Shown here piece by piece: positions 53,898-62,941 of a stretch of 64,000 bases of DNA. Numbering within the stretch: the stretch's first letter is position 1; each line of letters starts with the position of its first letter. The notes below the pieces were generated by a model that saw only the letters and a list, made by a program, of their open reading frames with translations, was not told the DNA's origin and ran no database searches. The translations under genes and the position numbers were made by a program. Source of the stretch: Alphaproteobacteria bacterium 43-37 (lineage in GTDB: Bacteria > Pseudomonadota > Alphaproteobacteria > 43-37); NCBI GenBank assembly GCA_001897475.1, contig MKSY01000010.1:51283-115282 (forward strand), read 5' to 3'.

Positions 53898-54602
53898 TTA
53901 AGAATTCTTTGCAAGACGGAGGGACTCTTTTTCAATCTTTTCTTCTAGTTTTTCCATAAAAGTATCTACGTCCATTCCTGGATCAATGGCGTCCAGAACG
54001 TTTAAAGTTATGGTTCCAGGCTTTTTATCAAACGATCGCCGGCCCCAAAAATACCCTGAGTTTAGCGCCACTGGATAAACAGGAATTTGAAGACTTTTGT
54101 ATAGCAAGCCAACTCCTTTTTGATAATTTCCTTTTTCCCCAGCTTTGGATCTTGTTCCTTCGGGAAAAATAACAATGGGTCGTCCGCTTGAAGCGACTTC
54201 TTTGGCTTGATTGAGCATTGACACTAACGCGCCTCGCCCACCTTTGCGGTCTACAATGATCATTTGTAAGCGTCGAATATACCCGCCAAAGCTCAATCGA
54301 TCTAATTCCTTTTTGAGGACATAGGATGGATCGCATAAAATAGCATGATAAACAATGGTCTCCCAAGAAGATTGATGTTTTGAAGCTATAATGCAAGGAA
54401 ATGTTAGTTTTTCGATGCCGTTAACTTGGTAGTCTAGCCCAACGATCGTCTTGAGCAGCCATAGAACGGTTTTAGACCATATCCTTGTGACATGCAAAAC
54501 CACGTTTCTAGGAAAAACAAAACATATGGTTCCAACGGTAAGAACCAACGTTGTGAACATAAAAAACGTTATATTAAAAATAAGAGATTTCAACCGGGCC
54601 AT
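53898..54602 (-). CDS. plsC: 1-acyl-sn-glycerol-3-phosphate acyltransferase (PlsC-like)
   Basis: 234 residues from ATG 54602, 12 nt after the ydcF stop; a TTG at 54617 is an alternative. An N-terminal hydrophobic segment (about 5-30) precedes the acyltransferase motifs KHQSSWET (HX4E form of the HX4D box), IVDRKGGRGA and IFPEGTRS. It makes phosphatidic acid. It is the last gene of the ftsE-ftsX-ydcF-plsC unit. Confidence 0.9.
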   Translation of the reverse strand: MARLKSLIFNITFFMFTTLVLTVGTICFVFPRNVVLHVTRIWSKTVLWLLKTIVGLDYQVNGIEKLTFPCIIASKHQSSWETIVYHAILCDPSYVLKKELDRLSFGGYIRRLQMIIVDRKGGRGALVSMLNQAKEVASSGRPIVIFPEGTRSKAGEKGNYQKGVGLLYKSLQIPVYPVALNSGYFWGRRSFDKKPGTITLNVLDAIDPGMDVDTFMEKLEEKIEKESLRLAKNS

Positions 54603-54613
54603 GGCAAACAATA

Positions 54614-55234
54614 TCAAATGAGATAGCTGAAATATAGGAGTAAAATCTTATTGTATTCAATAAAAAACAACCATGTTGTTCCTGGCCAAGACCACCAATC
54701 ATCTGCACGAACGGCTTTTGGCATTACAACGTGTGGAATAATTGTTATTCCTGGAAGTTCCCGTTTAAACTGCAGTAAGCTTCTTGGCATATGGTAATTA
54801 GCCGTAATAAGCCGTATGGAATGAATGGTGTGTGCTTGAATCCATTGGCGTGTTTCTTTAGCATTTCCTTGTGTGTTGAGCGCCTCTTTGCCTAAAACGA
54901 CCTTGCTTTTAAGGTGAGCATATTTGGAATAAGTAGCAGATAGCAAACTCTCAAGAGATACAGCTTTGTTAACGCCGGATATGAATAGTCTTTCGCCTAA
55001 CCCATCATCCAGCAGCCGTAACCCTTCTTGAATTCTCTCATTGCCACCAGTTAACACAACAATTAATTGGGTTTTGTTTGGATTAAAAGGTTCTGGAGAA
55101 AGAGCGGCTTGAGCGAAAATTAAAAAGCCGATGGCCCAAAGACCAGATAAGCATAAAATTGAATTGTATGTGATTTTTAAAAAGCTTTTAAGGATGCCGA
55201 TCGTATGAGAACTAGACGTGCTGATGAAGGACAT
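54614..55234 (-). CDS. YdcF/ElyC family (DUF218) protein
   Basis: 206 residues with an N-terminal membrane helix (about 15-40). The DUF218 pattern is clear: IVVLTGGNERIQEGLRLL, LFISGVNK, ETRQWI and LITANYHMPRSLLQF. The family is linked to envelope and undecaprenyl-lipid homeostasis (ElyC, SanA). It overlaps ftsX by 23 nt and plsC starts right after it. Confidence 0.86.
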   Translation of the reverse strand: MSFISTSSSHTIGILKSFLKITYNSILCLSGLWAIGFLIFAQAALSPEPFNPNKTQLIVVLTGGNERIQEGLRLLDDGLGERLFISGVNKAVSLESLLSATYSKYAHLKSKVVLGKEALNTQGNAKETRQWIQAHTIHSIRLITANYHMPRSLLQFKRELPGITIIPHVVMPKAVRADDWWSWPGTTWLFFIEYNKILLLYFSYLI

Positions 55235-56099
55235 AGGAAACCGTAATGCGGGATGTAAATATCATTGCAATGACTACAACCAATGGTACAAGAAATAATA
55301 CGCTCAATAACAAGGGCATGGATAATGTAATCATGGGTAAATGAACATCCATTTGCCCTAAGAAAAATTTTAAAGCTAGAAAAATTAATCCCAATGCTAA
55401 AAAATTATAGAAGACACCTTTGAGAGCTAGTTTAAATGTATGCCGCTGAAACTGCTTCGCAATGTAGTGGGCACGCGCACCTATGAGGCGTAAAGTATGA
55501 ATGATGTCTTTGTGGACTACAAGCCCTGTATAAGTGGTAAACACGAGTGTTCCTAGTGCTGCAAAAGCAATAAGGATGACGATTATTTGAATCACAACCT
55601 GAGTGGCGCTGATTAGCTTAATAAGATGCTTATGCCAATTCTGATGATGGGTAATGGTGATGCCGGGGGAAATCTTATTCAAGTCATTGCTTATTGATTG
55701 TGCATCAATGAATTGCTTGTGACGCAATTGCACGGTGATCATTTTTGGAACAGGCAGACCAAGATCGCGTACATTTTGGCCTAGCCAAGGTTCTAATAGC
55801 TTATAGGTCTCTTCCGACTCCATAACGTCAGCCTTAGCAATGCTCGGAATAAGCCGTAGATGGCTTAAGATTTCATTCAATGTGGTGTGATCTTGTTCTG
55901 GTTGTGTGCTTGTGGGGATTTGGATCGTCATATGTTCACCAAGATCTTGTCCCCATTTTCCAGCCAATGATGAAAGGCTTAAGGTGCATAAAATAAAAAT
56001 GGTGGAGATGAATGTAGTGAGGGCGATGATCCAAGGAATAAACTTAGAAGCAGAGTCTTCATCAAATGGAATATCGTATGGGTTTTGCTTAAGCATCAT
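55212..56099 (-). CDS. ftsX: cell division permease FtsX
   Basis: 295 residues with four membrane helices (about 28-48, 190-215, 237-255, 265-285) and a periplasmic loop between helices 1 and 2. With FtsE it forms a mechanotransmitter that activates peptidoglycan amidases at the septum. The start overlaps the ftsE end by 11 nt. Confidence 0.9.
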   Translation of the reverse strand: MMLKQNPYDIPFDEDSASKFIPWIIALTTFISTIFILCTLSLSSLAGKWGQDLGEHMTIQIPTSTQPEQDHTTLNEILSHLRLIPSIAKADVMESEETYKLLEPWLGQNVRDLGLPVPKMITVQLRHKQFIDAQSISNDLNKISPGITITHHQNWHKHLIKLISATQVVIQIIVILIAFAALGTLVFTTYTGLVVHKDIIHTLRLIGARAHYIAKQFQRHTFKLALKGVFYNFLALGLIFLALKFFLGQMDVHLPMITLSMPLLLSVLFLVPLVVVIAMIFTSRITVSYVLHQHV

Positions 56100-56802
56100 G
56101 ATTGACCTTTTCTTTTTTATTGGCCCCAGGCGCGATCAAGCGACCATTTTCCAAGTGCAAAATTGGATGATCAAACTCTGACGAGACATAACGATTGTGC
56201 GTGGCGATGACGACAGTCGTTCCCATTTTGTTTAGCTCTTCAAACAAATAGAGTAGCTTGACGGCTAATTGATCATCGACATTCCCGGTCGGTTCATCGG
56301 CTAGGAGGAGATCAGGTTGAGCGATCACAGCTCGGGCGATGGCGACGCGTTGCTTTTGTCCGCCAGACAAGCTTAAGGGTAGAGAAAGGATGTGGTCTTC
56401 TAGTCCAACCCATGAGAGGAGTTCGGCGGCATGAATGCGTGCGCGGCGAGGGTCAAACCCGGCCACCTTTAGTGGCAACGCAACATTATCAAGGGCGGAA
56501 AGATGGTTAATTAGGTTGAAATCTTGAAACACAACCCCTATCCTTTGTCGGAAGAAAGGTATCTCGCTTCGCAAAATAGTGGTGATGTCTCGGCCAAAAA
56601 GATGAATTGTTCCTCGAGAAGGTTCGTGGCCAAGGTACAAGAATTTCAACAAGGAGCTTTTGCCTGCACCGCTCGAGCCCGTTAAAAAATGAAAAGATCC
56701 TTTTTCGAGCCTAAATGTTAGGTTGCTTAAAATTTCAGGGCCCCGATCATATCGCAATCCAACATTTTGAAACCTTACGATGTCTTTTTCATTTTTTGCC
56801 AC
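56089..56802 (-). CDS. ftsE: cell division ATPase FtsE
   Basis: 237 residues. ABC ATPase with Walker A GSSGAGKSS, Q-loop, signature LSGGQKQRVAIARA, Walker B LLLADEPTGNVD and switch His. The C-terminus has a basic extension. Paired with ftsX it couples ATP hydrolysis to division. Confidence 0.93.
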   Translation of the reverse strand: MAKNEKDIVRFQNVGLRYDRGPEILSNLTFRLEKGSFHFLTGSSGAGKSSLLKFLYLGHEPSRGTIHLFGRDITTILRSEIPFFRQRIGVVFQDFNLINHLSALDNVALPLKVAGFDPRRARIHAAELLSWVGLEDHILSLPLSLSGGQKQRVAIARAVIAQPDLLLADEPTGNVDDQLAVKLLYLFEELNKMGTTVVIATHNRYVSSEFDHPILHLENGRLIAPGANKKEKVNHDA

Positions 56803-56910
56803 TTTGATCGTACCTGTGAAACATTTGCGAAATCTCTCTCTTTCGTTTTACATTTTCTTTTCTCTAACAACAAGATTTATGTCGCAGAATAATTTTTGCG
56901 CGCTGGGGGT

Positions 56911-56939
56911 TTGATCAAATCCCGTTATCCAGGTATATT
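56911..56939 (+). promoter_or_regulatory. promoter of the zinc-ribbon gene
   Basis: TTGATC (56911-56916), a 17-bp spacer and TATATT (56934-56939), 24 bp ahead of the ATG at 56964. Confidence 0.5.
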
Positions 56940-56963
56940 GAAACAAAAAACAAAGGATTTAAG

Positions 56964-57614
56964 ATGATTATTACGTGCCCGAATTGCACGCGAAGGTATA
57001 TGATAGAGGACAAGCTGCTGGAAGAAAGGCCCTCCATGGGCTTAAGGTGCGCTGTTTGCAGTCACGAGTGGGTGCATGTTTTTGAACAAGAAGAGGAAGA
57101 TATCTTTAATCAGCGTAGGAAAAGACTTGGTATTGAAGAGCCGTCAACAGAAGTTGTTGTTGAGCCGTTTGAGGAAACGACGAGAAAATTACCCATCGGT
57201 TGGGCAGCATATGCTTTTACGGTTGTTATGACTGGTGCACTGCTTTTATTTGGACGAGATTTTTTAATTGTGCAGTGGCCGCCAATGACAAAATTCTATG
57301 AGATTTTTGCCGATAAACCACTTAATGCCGATACAAGCCTCTCTATCGAGCAGGTGGACTGCCATTTTACGCAAGATGGAGGGGGCAAAAAACTAATGGT
57401 TACAGGCCTTTTGAAAAATACCTCCGATCGTTCGGTCAATATCCCGCTTCTCAAGATGCTGATTCACGAAACATGTGAAAAAGGTCATTGTTCTAAAAAA
57501 CCTGTGGTTTTCAAAGTTTCTGAAGAGCGTCTTATGGCTAGGGGTGAAATTCATTTTGAGTCGCCGCAAGTGGGTGTTCCAAAAGAAGGGTCAAAGGTTA
57601 CTATCGAATTTTAA
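56964..57614 (+). CDS. MJ0042-type zinc-ribbon membrane protein
   Basis: 216 residues. An N-terminal zinc ribbon has CPNC (C5, C8) and CAVC (C29, C32), followed by an acidic linker, one membrane helix (about 79-98) and a soluble C-terminal domain (about 110-216) resembling DUF3426. Divergence from ftsE is the usual alphaproteobacterial arrangement. Function unknown; with the ribbon in the cytosol the C-terminal domain would be periplasmic. Confidence 0.85.
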   Translation: MIITCPNCTRRYMIEDKLLEERPSMGLRCAVCSHEWVHVFEQEEEDIFNQRRKRLGIEEPSTEVVVEPFEETTRKLPIGWAAYAFTVVMTGALLLFGRDFLIVQWPPMTKFYEIFADKPLNADTSLSIEQVDCHFTQDGGGKKLMVTGLLKNTSDRSVNIPLLKMLIHETCEKGHCSKKPVVFKVSEERLMARGEIHFESPQVGVPKEGSKVTIEF

Positions 57615-57740
57615 AGAAAAACTGTAGGATCGACCTTGATTTGTTGCTTGCTTATTGAGCAACAAGTTTATCGCAAGTTAATTTTGCTTGCAATTTTAGA
57701 TATTTTCTTATATGAAGAGACCCTGGTAAAAGGAAAGATA

Positions 57741-58286
57741 ATGTTTATTCAGACAGAAGAAACGCCGAATCCAGAATCACTCAAATTTTTGCCCGGTAGG
57801 GTTGTGATTGAAAACGGCACATATAATTTTACTCATAACGAAAAAGCTTGTGAATCCATCTTAGCAGAGTCTTTGCTTGCTGTAGAAGGCGTCGCTCAGG
57901 TTTTTTTCGGATATGATTTTATTACGGTTACGAAGCAAACTGATTTTCAATGGTCTACATTGAAGCCATATATTCTAACACGCATTATGGATCACTTCAT
58001 TTCTGGCCAACCTGTGCTATCTGAAAAAACATCACAAACTCAGGTGTTTGATGATGCAGACCCAGTGGTCAACCAAATTAGGGAACTGATCGAAACCAGA
58101 GTGCGGCCAGCGGTTGCAATGGATGGTGGCGATATTATTTTTAATCGCTTTGAAGATGGCATTGTGTTTCTTGAAATGAGAGGGTCTTGTTCGGGGTGCC
58201 CAAGCTCAACGGCTACCCTTAAATCTGGCATTGAAAATATGCTTAAGCACTATGTGCCTGAAGTTAATGAGGTTAGGGCTATATAG
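57741..58286 (+). CDS. nfuA: NfuA/NFU1-type Fe-S cluster carrier
   Basis: 181 residues from ATG 57741, with AGGAAAG upstream; this gives the conserved Nfu N-terminal start MFIQTEETPNPESLKFLPG. The C-terminal NifU domain carries MDGGDI and the cluster-binding CxxC (C150, C153, GSCSGCPSS). It delivers 4Fe-4S clusters. The next gene begins right after its stop. Confidence 0.94.
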   Translation: MFIQTEETPNPESLKFLPGRVVIENGTYNFTHNEKACESILAESLLAVEGVAQVFFGYDFITVTKQTDFQWSTLKPYILTRIMDHFISGQPVLSEKTSQTQVFDDADPVVNQIRELIETRVRPAVAMDGGDIIFNRFEDGIVFLEMRGSCSGCPSSTATLKSGIENMLKHYVPEVNEVRAI

Positions 58287-59183
58287 ATGAAGAAACACTA
58301 TTGGCTCCCTCAAAGTTCAAGGGCTATTCTGCAATCAAGCACGGGTTTGCTTGGGCTTTTGATCGTCATTTTGGGTGGCGTTGGTGATGAGCCTCGGGCT
58401 CAAAAGTATTATATATCTGCCCCAAAGGTTGTTCAGCATCAAGAAGTGCCTGTTGTTTTTGCCTCAAAGAAATATAGTATTGATCAGGTTCGTCAAGGCG
58501 ATGGGGTTGTGCCGAGAATTAGTGTGGATAACTTCCCCGTTAAACATTCGGTCCGCTTGACGGCTAGCCAGCAAAAGGACACTTTTTTAAAGACAATGCT
58601 GCCCATGATTTTGCAGGTTAATGAGAAGATCTTGGTAGATCGCAGGCGTTACCTAGATATTTTATCTCATAAAGGGCAACTCAGTGCGGGTGATCGTATG
58701 TGGCTGTTGGATCTGTCCAAAAGGTACAAAGTGGACTTTAGAAACTCCCAGGCTATGTTGCAGCGCTTGGATATAGTTCCGGCTTCTCTTGCCCTTGGGC
58801 AGAGTGCTGCTGAAAGCGGATGGGGTTTGAGTGGTATTGCGGCTAAGAAGAATTCACCTTTTGGCCATCGTGTGATGGTTCGTGAAAAATCAAAAGAAGG
58901 TAATATTAGGCATCGCTATACGCTTAAAAAATTTACGAGCCTAAATGAAGCTATAGAAGCCTACATTCACAATATTAACACCCATCCTGCATATGCAAAT
59001 TTGCGTAATTTACGGTATATGCTTAGAAGCCAGGGGCTTGAATCCAATGGCCTTCAGTTGGCTGTGGGGTTGACAAAATATTCTGAATTAGGAATGACCT
59101 ATGTCAAAAAAGTTCAAAAGATAATCAGGCAAAACAATTTAACGCAATTTGACGGTGCGATCCTGGATTCAGAAAATTCATGA
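58287..59183 (+). CDS. Bax-like glucosaminidase domain protein
   Basis: 298 residues. An N-terminal hydrophobic segment (about 15-35) acts as signal or anchor. The catalytic domain (about 150-285) has PASLALGQSAAESGWG with its conserved Glu, followed by FGHRVMVRE and a FTSLNEAIEAYIHNINTHPAY segment typical of the Bax/FlgJ-type N-acetylglucosaminidases. It is likely to cleave peptidoglycan in the periplasm. Confidence 0.87.
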   Translation: MKKHYWLPQSSRAILQSSTGLLGLLIVILGGVGDEPRAQKYYISAPKVVQHQEVPVVFASKKYSIDQVRQGDGVVPRISVDNFPVKHSVRLTASQQKDTFLKTMLPMILQVNEKILVDRRRYLDILSHKGQLSAGDRMWLLDLSKRYKVDFRNSQAMLQRLDIVPASLALGQSAAESGWGLSGIAAKKNSPFGHRVMVREKSKEGNIRHRYTLKKFTSLNEAIEAYIHNINTHPAYANLRNLRYMLRSQGLESNGLQLAVGLTKYSELGMTYVKKVQKIIRQNNLTQFDGAILDSENS

Positions 59184-59267
59184 CAATGAATCCTAATTAC
59201 CTCGAGATCTACGATTAGCTTTTGATGAGTCGTGCCAAATTGTTTAATGTTGTTTTAATTTTTCCCT

Positions 59268-59921
59268 ATGCCATTAAAGCCAAAATTGAATTTTCAAAAG
59301 GTTGTTCTATCCCTGGACACATCTGGTTCGAATTGTTCTGTATGCTTAACTTGTGAAGAAAGTGGGCAAGCGTATAAGGCTGAGCACAATGCAAAAAGGG
59401 GGCACGATCAATGGCTTTTTGGCCTAATCCAAAAGGTCCTTGATGAAGCTCAATGTGAGGTTGCGGACATTGTAAAAATCATTGTTGTGGTGGGGCCAGG
59501 GTCTTTTACAGGCCTTAGAATTGCTGGTTCAGCCGCAAAAAGCCTTTCAATTGCGCTTCAGGTTCCTGTTTTTGGGGTTCAAACTTTTGATGCCATTTTT
59601 TATCAACTGCAACCTGAGGCGCGGCAGGCTCCCGTTTCAATTGTGGTTCCTACACAAACAGGATTGTTTAATGTAAAGCATTTCAGAGAAAGCCAAGCTC
59701 AATATGAGCAATTATCTATTGAACAAATGCTGGCATTATTAGAAAGTGGGCAGAAATGTATTTTTGCCTTCGAAGATCATGGGTTAAGTGCAAGAAAGGT
59801 GGAGGTCGCCTCTTCTTCTGCGTGGGGTGCCTTCCAGGCGTTTTTGGGGCATGCTTATGAACCATTTACCTCCCCCATTTATTTTCACCAATTTAAGAAT
59901 ATACCTAATGCTGATCATTAA
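59268..59921 (+). CDS. tsaB: tRNA threonylcarbamoyladenosine protein TsaB
   Basis: 217 residues, with an ASKHA fold: VLSLDTSGSNCSVCL near the N-terminus and VVGPGSFTGLRIAGSAAKSL. It scaffolds TsaD in t6A37 synthesis. No clear ribosome site precedes the ATG. It overlaps rimI by 14 nt, a standard pairing. Confidence 0.92.
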   Translation: MPLKPKLNFQKVVLSLDTSGSNCSVCLTCEESGQAYKAEHNAKRGHDQWLFGLIQKVLDEAQCEVADIVKIIVVVGPGSFTGLRIAGSAAKSLSIALQVPVFGVQTFDAIFYQLQPEARQAPVSIVVPTQTGLFNVKHFRESQAQYEQLSIEQMLALLESGQKCIFAFEDHGLSARKVEVASSSAWGAFQAFLGHAYEPFTSPIYFHQFKNIPNADH

Positions 59922-60342
59922 AAACCTAGCCATTGAAATGGCTGAAGCTTGCTCAAGGTTGCATGCAATGTGTGATCAAACGTATTGGTCATCTCATGAA
60001 TACGAAAAGCTAATTTCTAGAATGCAGGGTGTTGGTTGTATTGATGACAAGGATGTATTAAGGGGGTTTCTTCTATTCCAAGGAATAGATGACTATATTG
60101 ATGTTGTTTATATTTGTGTTGATCCGTCATTTCGCCGTATGAAACTTGGTAAGAGAATGATGGAACACATATTTGACAAAAAACGTGGAGCTGATGTGTT
60201 TATTGAAGTAAACCAAGGTAATATTGATGCGCTTAATTTTTATTACAGCCTTGATTTTATGCTAATTGGTAAACGATTAAATTATTACAAGGATAACGCT
60301 GGTTCTAATGATGCGATGGTGTTAAAAAGAAATCGTATTTAA
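59908..60342 (+). CDS. rimI: RimI-like ribosomal-protein/GNAT N-acetyltransferase
   Basis: 144 residues from ATG 59908 inside tsaB. The GNAT pattern is clear: DVVYICVDPSFRRMKLGKRMM for acetyl-CoA binding and EVNQGNIDALNFYYSLDFM near the end. The position after tsaB supports RimI over other GNATs. Confidence 0.85.
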   Translation: MLIIKNLAIEMAEACSRLHAMCDQTYWSSHEYEKLISRMQGVGCIDDKDVLRGFLLFQGIDDYIDVVYICVDPSFRRMKLGKRMMEHIFDKKRGADVFIEVNQGNIDALNFYYSLDFMLIGKRLNYYKDNAGSNDAMVLKRNRI

Positions 60343-60462
60343 TTTATTGAAATAATTCGGTTTTTTTATATGATGTTGTTTTATAATATTTATTGTAAAT
60401 GATTTTTTAAGCTAAAATTTTATCGATAAATTGAAAGCATAAGTAAAAAAGGAAGTAAATGT

Positions 60463-60891
60463 ATGACTGATCAAAACAAGCCTAGAAATGATGCGATGGA
60501 TTTGTTAGCATTGACTGCGGAAATAGTCTCCGCACATGTTTCAAATAACCAAGTCGATGTTGATGAATTACCAAGGCTAATCCAGCAAGTATTTGCCACG
60601 ATGGCATCTATTGAGAAAAAGGACTTCAGCATCACAAAAGAAAGGCCAGAACCAGCTGTTCCCATCCATAAATCAGTAAAACCTGGCTACATTATTTGCC
60701 TGGAAGATGGGAAGAAATTAAAAATGTTGAAAAGACATTTGAAAACTGCCTATAATATGACACCAGAAGAATATAAGGACCGATGGGGACTGGGTGGAGA
60801 CTATCCAATGGTAGCTCCAGATTACGCTAAGCAGCGTAGCCAGTTAGCAAAAAGTATCGGCTTAGGAACACGTACCCGCAAAAAGAAATGA
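60463..60891 (+). CDS. MucR/Ros family transcriptional regulator
   Basis: 142 residues with GGAAG 7 nt upstream. The N-terminal helical oligomerisation region (about 8-50) is followed by the Ros-type zinc finger: C79, D82, H92 (YIICLEDGKKLKMLKRHL), but the last ligand position is Tyr97 (KTAYNMTPEEY) where Ros and MucR have His. Some rhizobial homologues also lack zinc and fold regardless. MucR proteins are H-NS-like silencers of AT-rich promoters. Confidence 0.9.
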   Translation: MTDQNKPRNDAMDLLALTAEIVSAHVSNNQVDVDELPRLIQQVFATMASIEKKDFSITKERPEPAVPIHKSVKPGYIICLEDGKKLKMLKRHLKTAYNMTPEEYKDRWGLGGDYPMVAPDYAKQRSQLAKSIGLGTRTRKKK

Positions 60892-60916
60892 AGCTTACCC
60901 TTTTGTGGAGTTACAA

Positions 60917-61348
60917 ATGACCCATCTTGAACGGTTGTGTATTGAAAAAGGCTTAAAGATGACCGACCAGCGACGAATTATCGCGCGTGTATTATCTGAA
61001 GCTGATGATCATCCAGACGTTGAAAGTGTTTTCCAAAGAGCCTCTCAGATTGATCCACGAATTAGTCTGGCAACGGTTTATCGTACTGTCAGGCTTTTTC
61101 AAGAAGCTGACATTTTAGCTAAGCATGACTTTGGTGATGGACGTTCTCGCTATGAAAGCGTCCCACTTGAGCATCATGACCATCTGATAGATGTTGAAAG
61201 TGGTAAGGTAGTAGAGTTTTTTGATGAAGAAATTGAAAAACTGAAAGAAGCTATTGCCCTGAAGTTGGGATATGCCTTGGTGGGACATCGGCTTGAATTA
61301 TACGGTACTCCTATTAAAAAGTCTGATAAAGCATATAAAAAGATCTGA
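60917..61348 (+). CDS. fur: Fur family metalloregulator
   Basis: 143 residues from ATG 60917 with GGAG 6 nt upstream; GTG at 60905 is possible. N-terminal winged helix (TDQRRIIARVL; SLATVYRTVRLFQEADIL) and regulatory metal site HHDH (86-89). The CxxC pairs that bind structural zinc in E. coli Fur are absent (IDVESG in place of ICxxCG), as in several alphaproteobacterial Fur/Mur proteins. Iron or manganese could be the signal. Confidence 0.9.
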   Translation: MTHLERLCIEKGLKMTDQRRIIARVLSEADDHPDVESVFQRASQIDPRISLATVYRTVRLFQEADILAKHDFGDGRSRYESVPLEHHDHLIDVESGKVVEFFDEEIEKLKEAIALKLGYALVGHRLELYGTPIKKSDKAYKKI

Positions 61349-61395
61349 CTATAGTTTCGCTGAAGTCTAAATAATTATTGTTAAACGAGCAGATC

Positions 61396-62778
61396 TCATT
61401 CTTCAAATAACGTACCTTGAGATTTTTTATTTGAAGCCTCCGAAGGTTTTTTAGGGGCTAAAATTTGAGCTTTGCAGTTTCCATCGTGAAAATTAATAGT
61501 GACAAAAGACTGCATTTTGCATGTTGTTGCTGAGCTAATGGTTTGTTGTGATGAGCTTAGGATATGGGCGAACCCTCTTTCTAAAACCTTTTTGTAAGAC
61601 AGGCTTTCCAACAATTGGCTTAAAAGGCCCATACGATTTGTTGGATTTATTAGATACTTTTGAGCAAAGCACGTGATCATGTCACGGTTTAAAATATCTA
61701 ACTTATGATGCAAAATGTCCAAACGATGGGTGGGATGAATCAATTTGCTTCTAGCTATGGAAAGCATATGTGCCTTAGTCGACATTATCGATGAAATTAT
61801 AAGCGATAGTCGCTCTCCCCAGTCGCTAAGTTTGATCATTTTCCCATCGAGGGTATGGATAATCCTTGAGAGCTGCCCGTAGGAGTTGCTCAAGGTTTGT
61901 TGCAGATGTTGCAGTTTATTGTTAAGGGCCACGGAATATCTGGCCGTTATTTCTTGAAGTTTAAGTACGAGCTGTGTTCTTACTGGCACGGCCATTTCAG
62001 CAGCAGCGGTGGGGGTGGGTGCTCTTTTGCTGGCAGCAAAATCCGCTAGCGTAGTGTCGGTTTCATGACCAATAGCTGAAATGGTAGGGATGGAACATTC
62101 AGCTATGGCACGTATAACAACTTCCTCATTAAAGACCCACAAATCTTCGAGGCTGCCACCACCTCGGGCAATAATGAGAAGATCCGGTTTGATTGTTTCG
62201 GGAAGGGCTTGAAAACCTTTGATTGCTGCCTCTACTTGTTCGGCAGCACCCTGCCCTTGCACAGCGGCAGGCCAAAGTAGTACATGCCTAGGAAATCGAT
62301 CGTTCAACCTATGAAGCATGTCTCGTATAACGGCACCAGTAGGGGAGGTGATGATGCCAATGCGTTCAGGTAAAAAAGGTATGAGAAGTTTTCGTGATTC
62401 GTCAAAAAGACCTTCTGCGGCTAATTTTCTACGTCTTTCCTCAAGAACCTTAAGTAAAGCCCCTTGCCCGGCTAGCTGCATTGAATCCACAATTATTTGA
62501 TAACGTGAGCCCCCTGGGTATGTAGTAACCCTGCCTGTACAGACAACCTCCATGCCATCTTCAGGTTTTAATGCCCAGTTTGACATTGTCCCTCGCCAAG
62601 CTACTGCATCAATGACGGCATCTTGGTCCTTGAGGCGAAAATAAAGATGGCCAGAAGAATGTTTTTTCGTACCGCTGATTTCGCCCCTCAAGCAGACATA
62701 TCCACAATTTTGTTCGATCAAGCCTTTGATAATGAGTGATAATTCTGAAACACTTAGTTCATGGGATGAGAAGCTCAT
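61396..62778 (-). CDS. xseA: exodeoxyribonuclease VII large subunit
   Basis: 460 residues from ATG 62778, which gives the usual SVSELSLIIKGLIEQN start; the frame is open to 62865 but the extra 29 residues are basic and family-atypical. An N-terminal OB fold (YVCLRGEISGTKKHSSGHLYF) precedes the catalytic domain with GxxTSPTGAVIRDMLHRL, ARGGGSLEDLWVFN and AIGHETDTTLAD. With XseB it degrades single-stranded DNA. A long coiled-coil tail follows. Confidence 0.93.
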   Translation of the reverse strand: MSFSSHELSVSELSLIIKGLIEQNCGYVCLRGEISGTKKHSSGHLYFRLKDQDAVIDAVAWRGTMSNWALKPEDGMEVVCTGRVTTYPGGSRYQIIVDSMQLAGQGALLKVLEERRRKLAAEGLFDESRKLLIPFLPERIGIITSPTGAVIRDMLHRLNDRFPRHVLLWPAAVQGQGAAEQVEAAIKGFQALPETIKPDLLIIARGGGSLEDLWVFNEEVVIRAIAECSIPTISAIGHETDTTLADFAASKRAPTPTAAAEMAVPVRTQLVLKLQEITARYSVALNNKLQHLQQTLSNSYGQLSRIIHTLDGKMIKLSDWGERLSLIISSIMSTKAHMLSIARSKLIHPTHRLDILHHKLDILNRDMITCFAQKYLINPTNRMGLLSQLLESLSYKKVLERGFAHILSSSQQTISSATTCKMQSFVTINFHDGNCKAQILAPKKPSEASNKKSQGTLFEE

Positions 62779-62941
62779 TGTGAAATTTCCATAGAAAATG
62801 GATTGGTTCTTTGGTAAGAAAAGTTGATCATTGGATTTTTTATTTTTCGTGACACGCTGTCGCACTTGGTTTACAAGGATATGTTATGGGTCTACTTTAT
62901 ACCGTAGATGGTCTTATTTACAAGCGAGTACCGAATTATAG

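Noticed and set aside
60917-61348. Fur as a degenerate pseudogene because the CxxC pairs are missing
   Set aside because: The DNA-binding domain and HHDH site are intact, and many alphaproteobacterial Fur/Mur proteins lack these cysteines.
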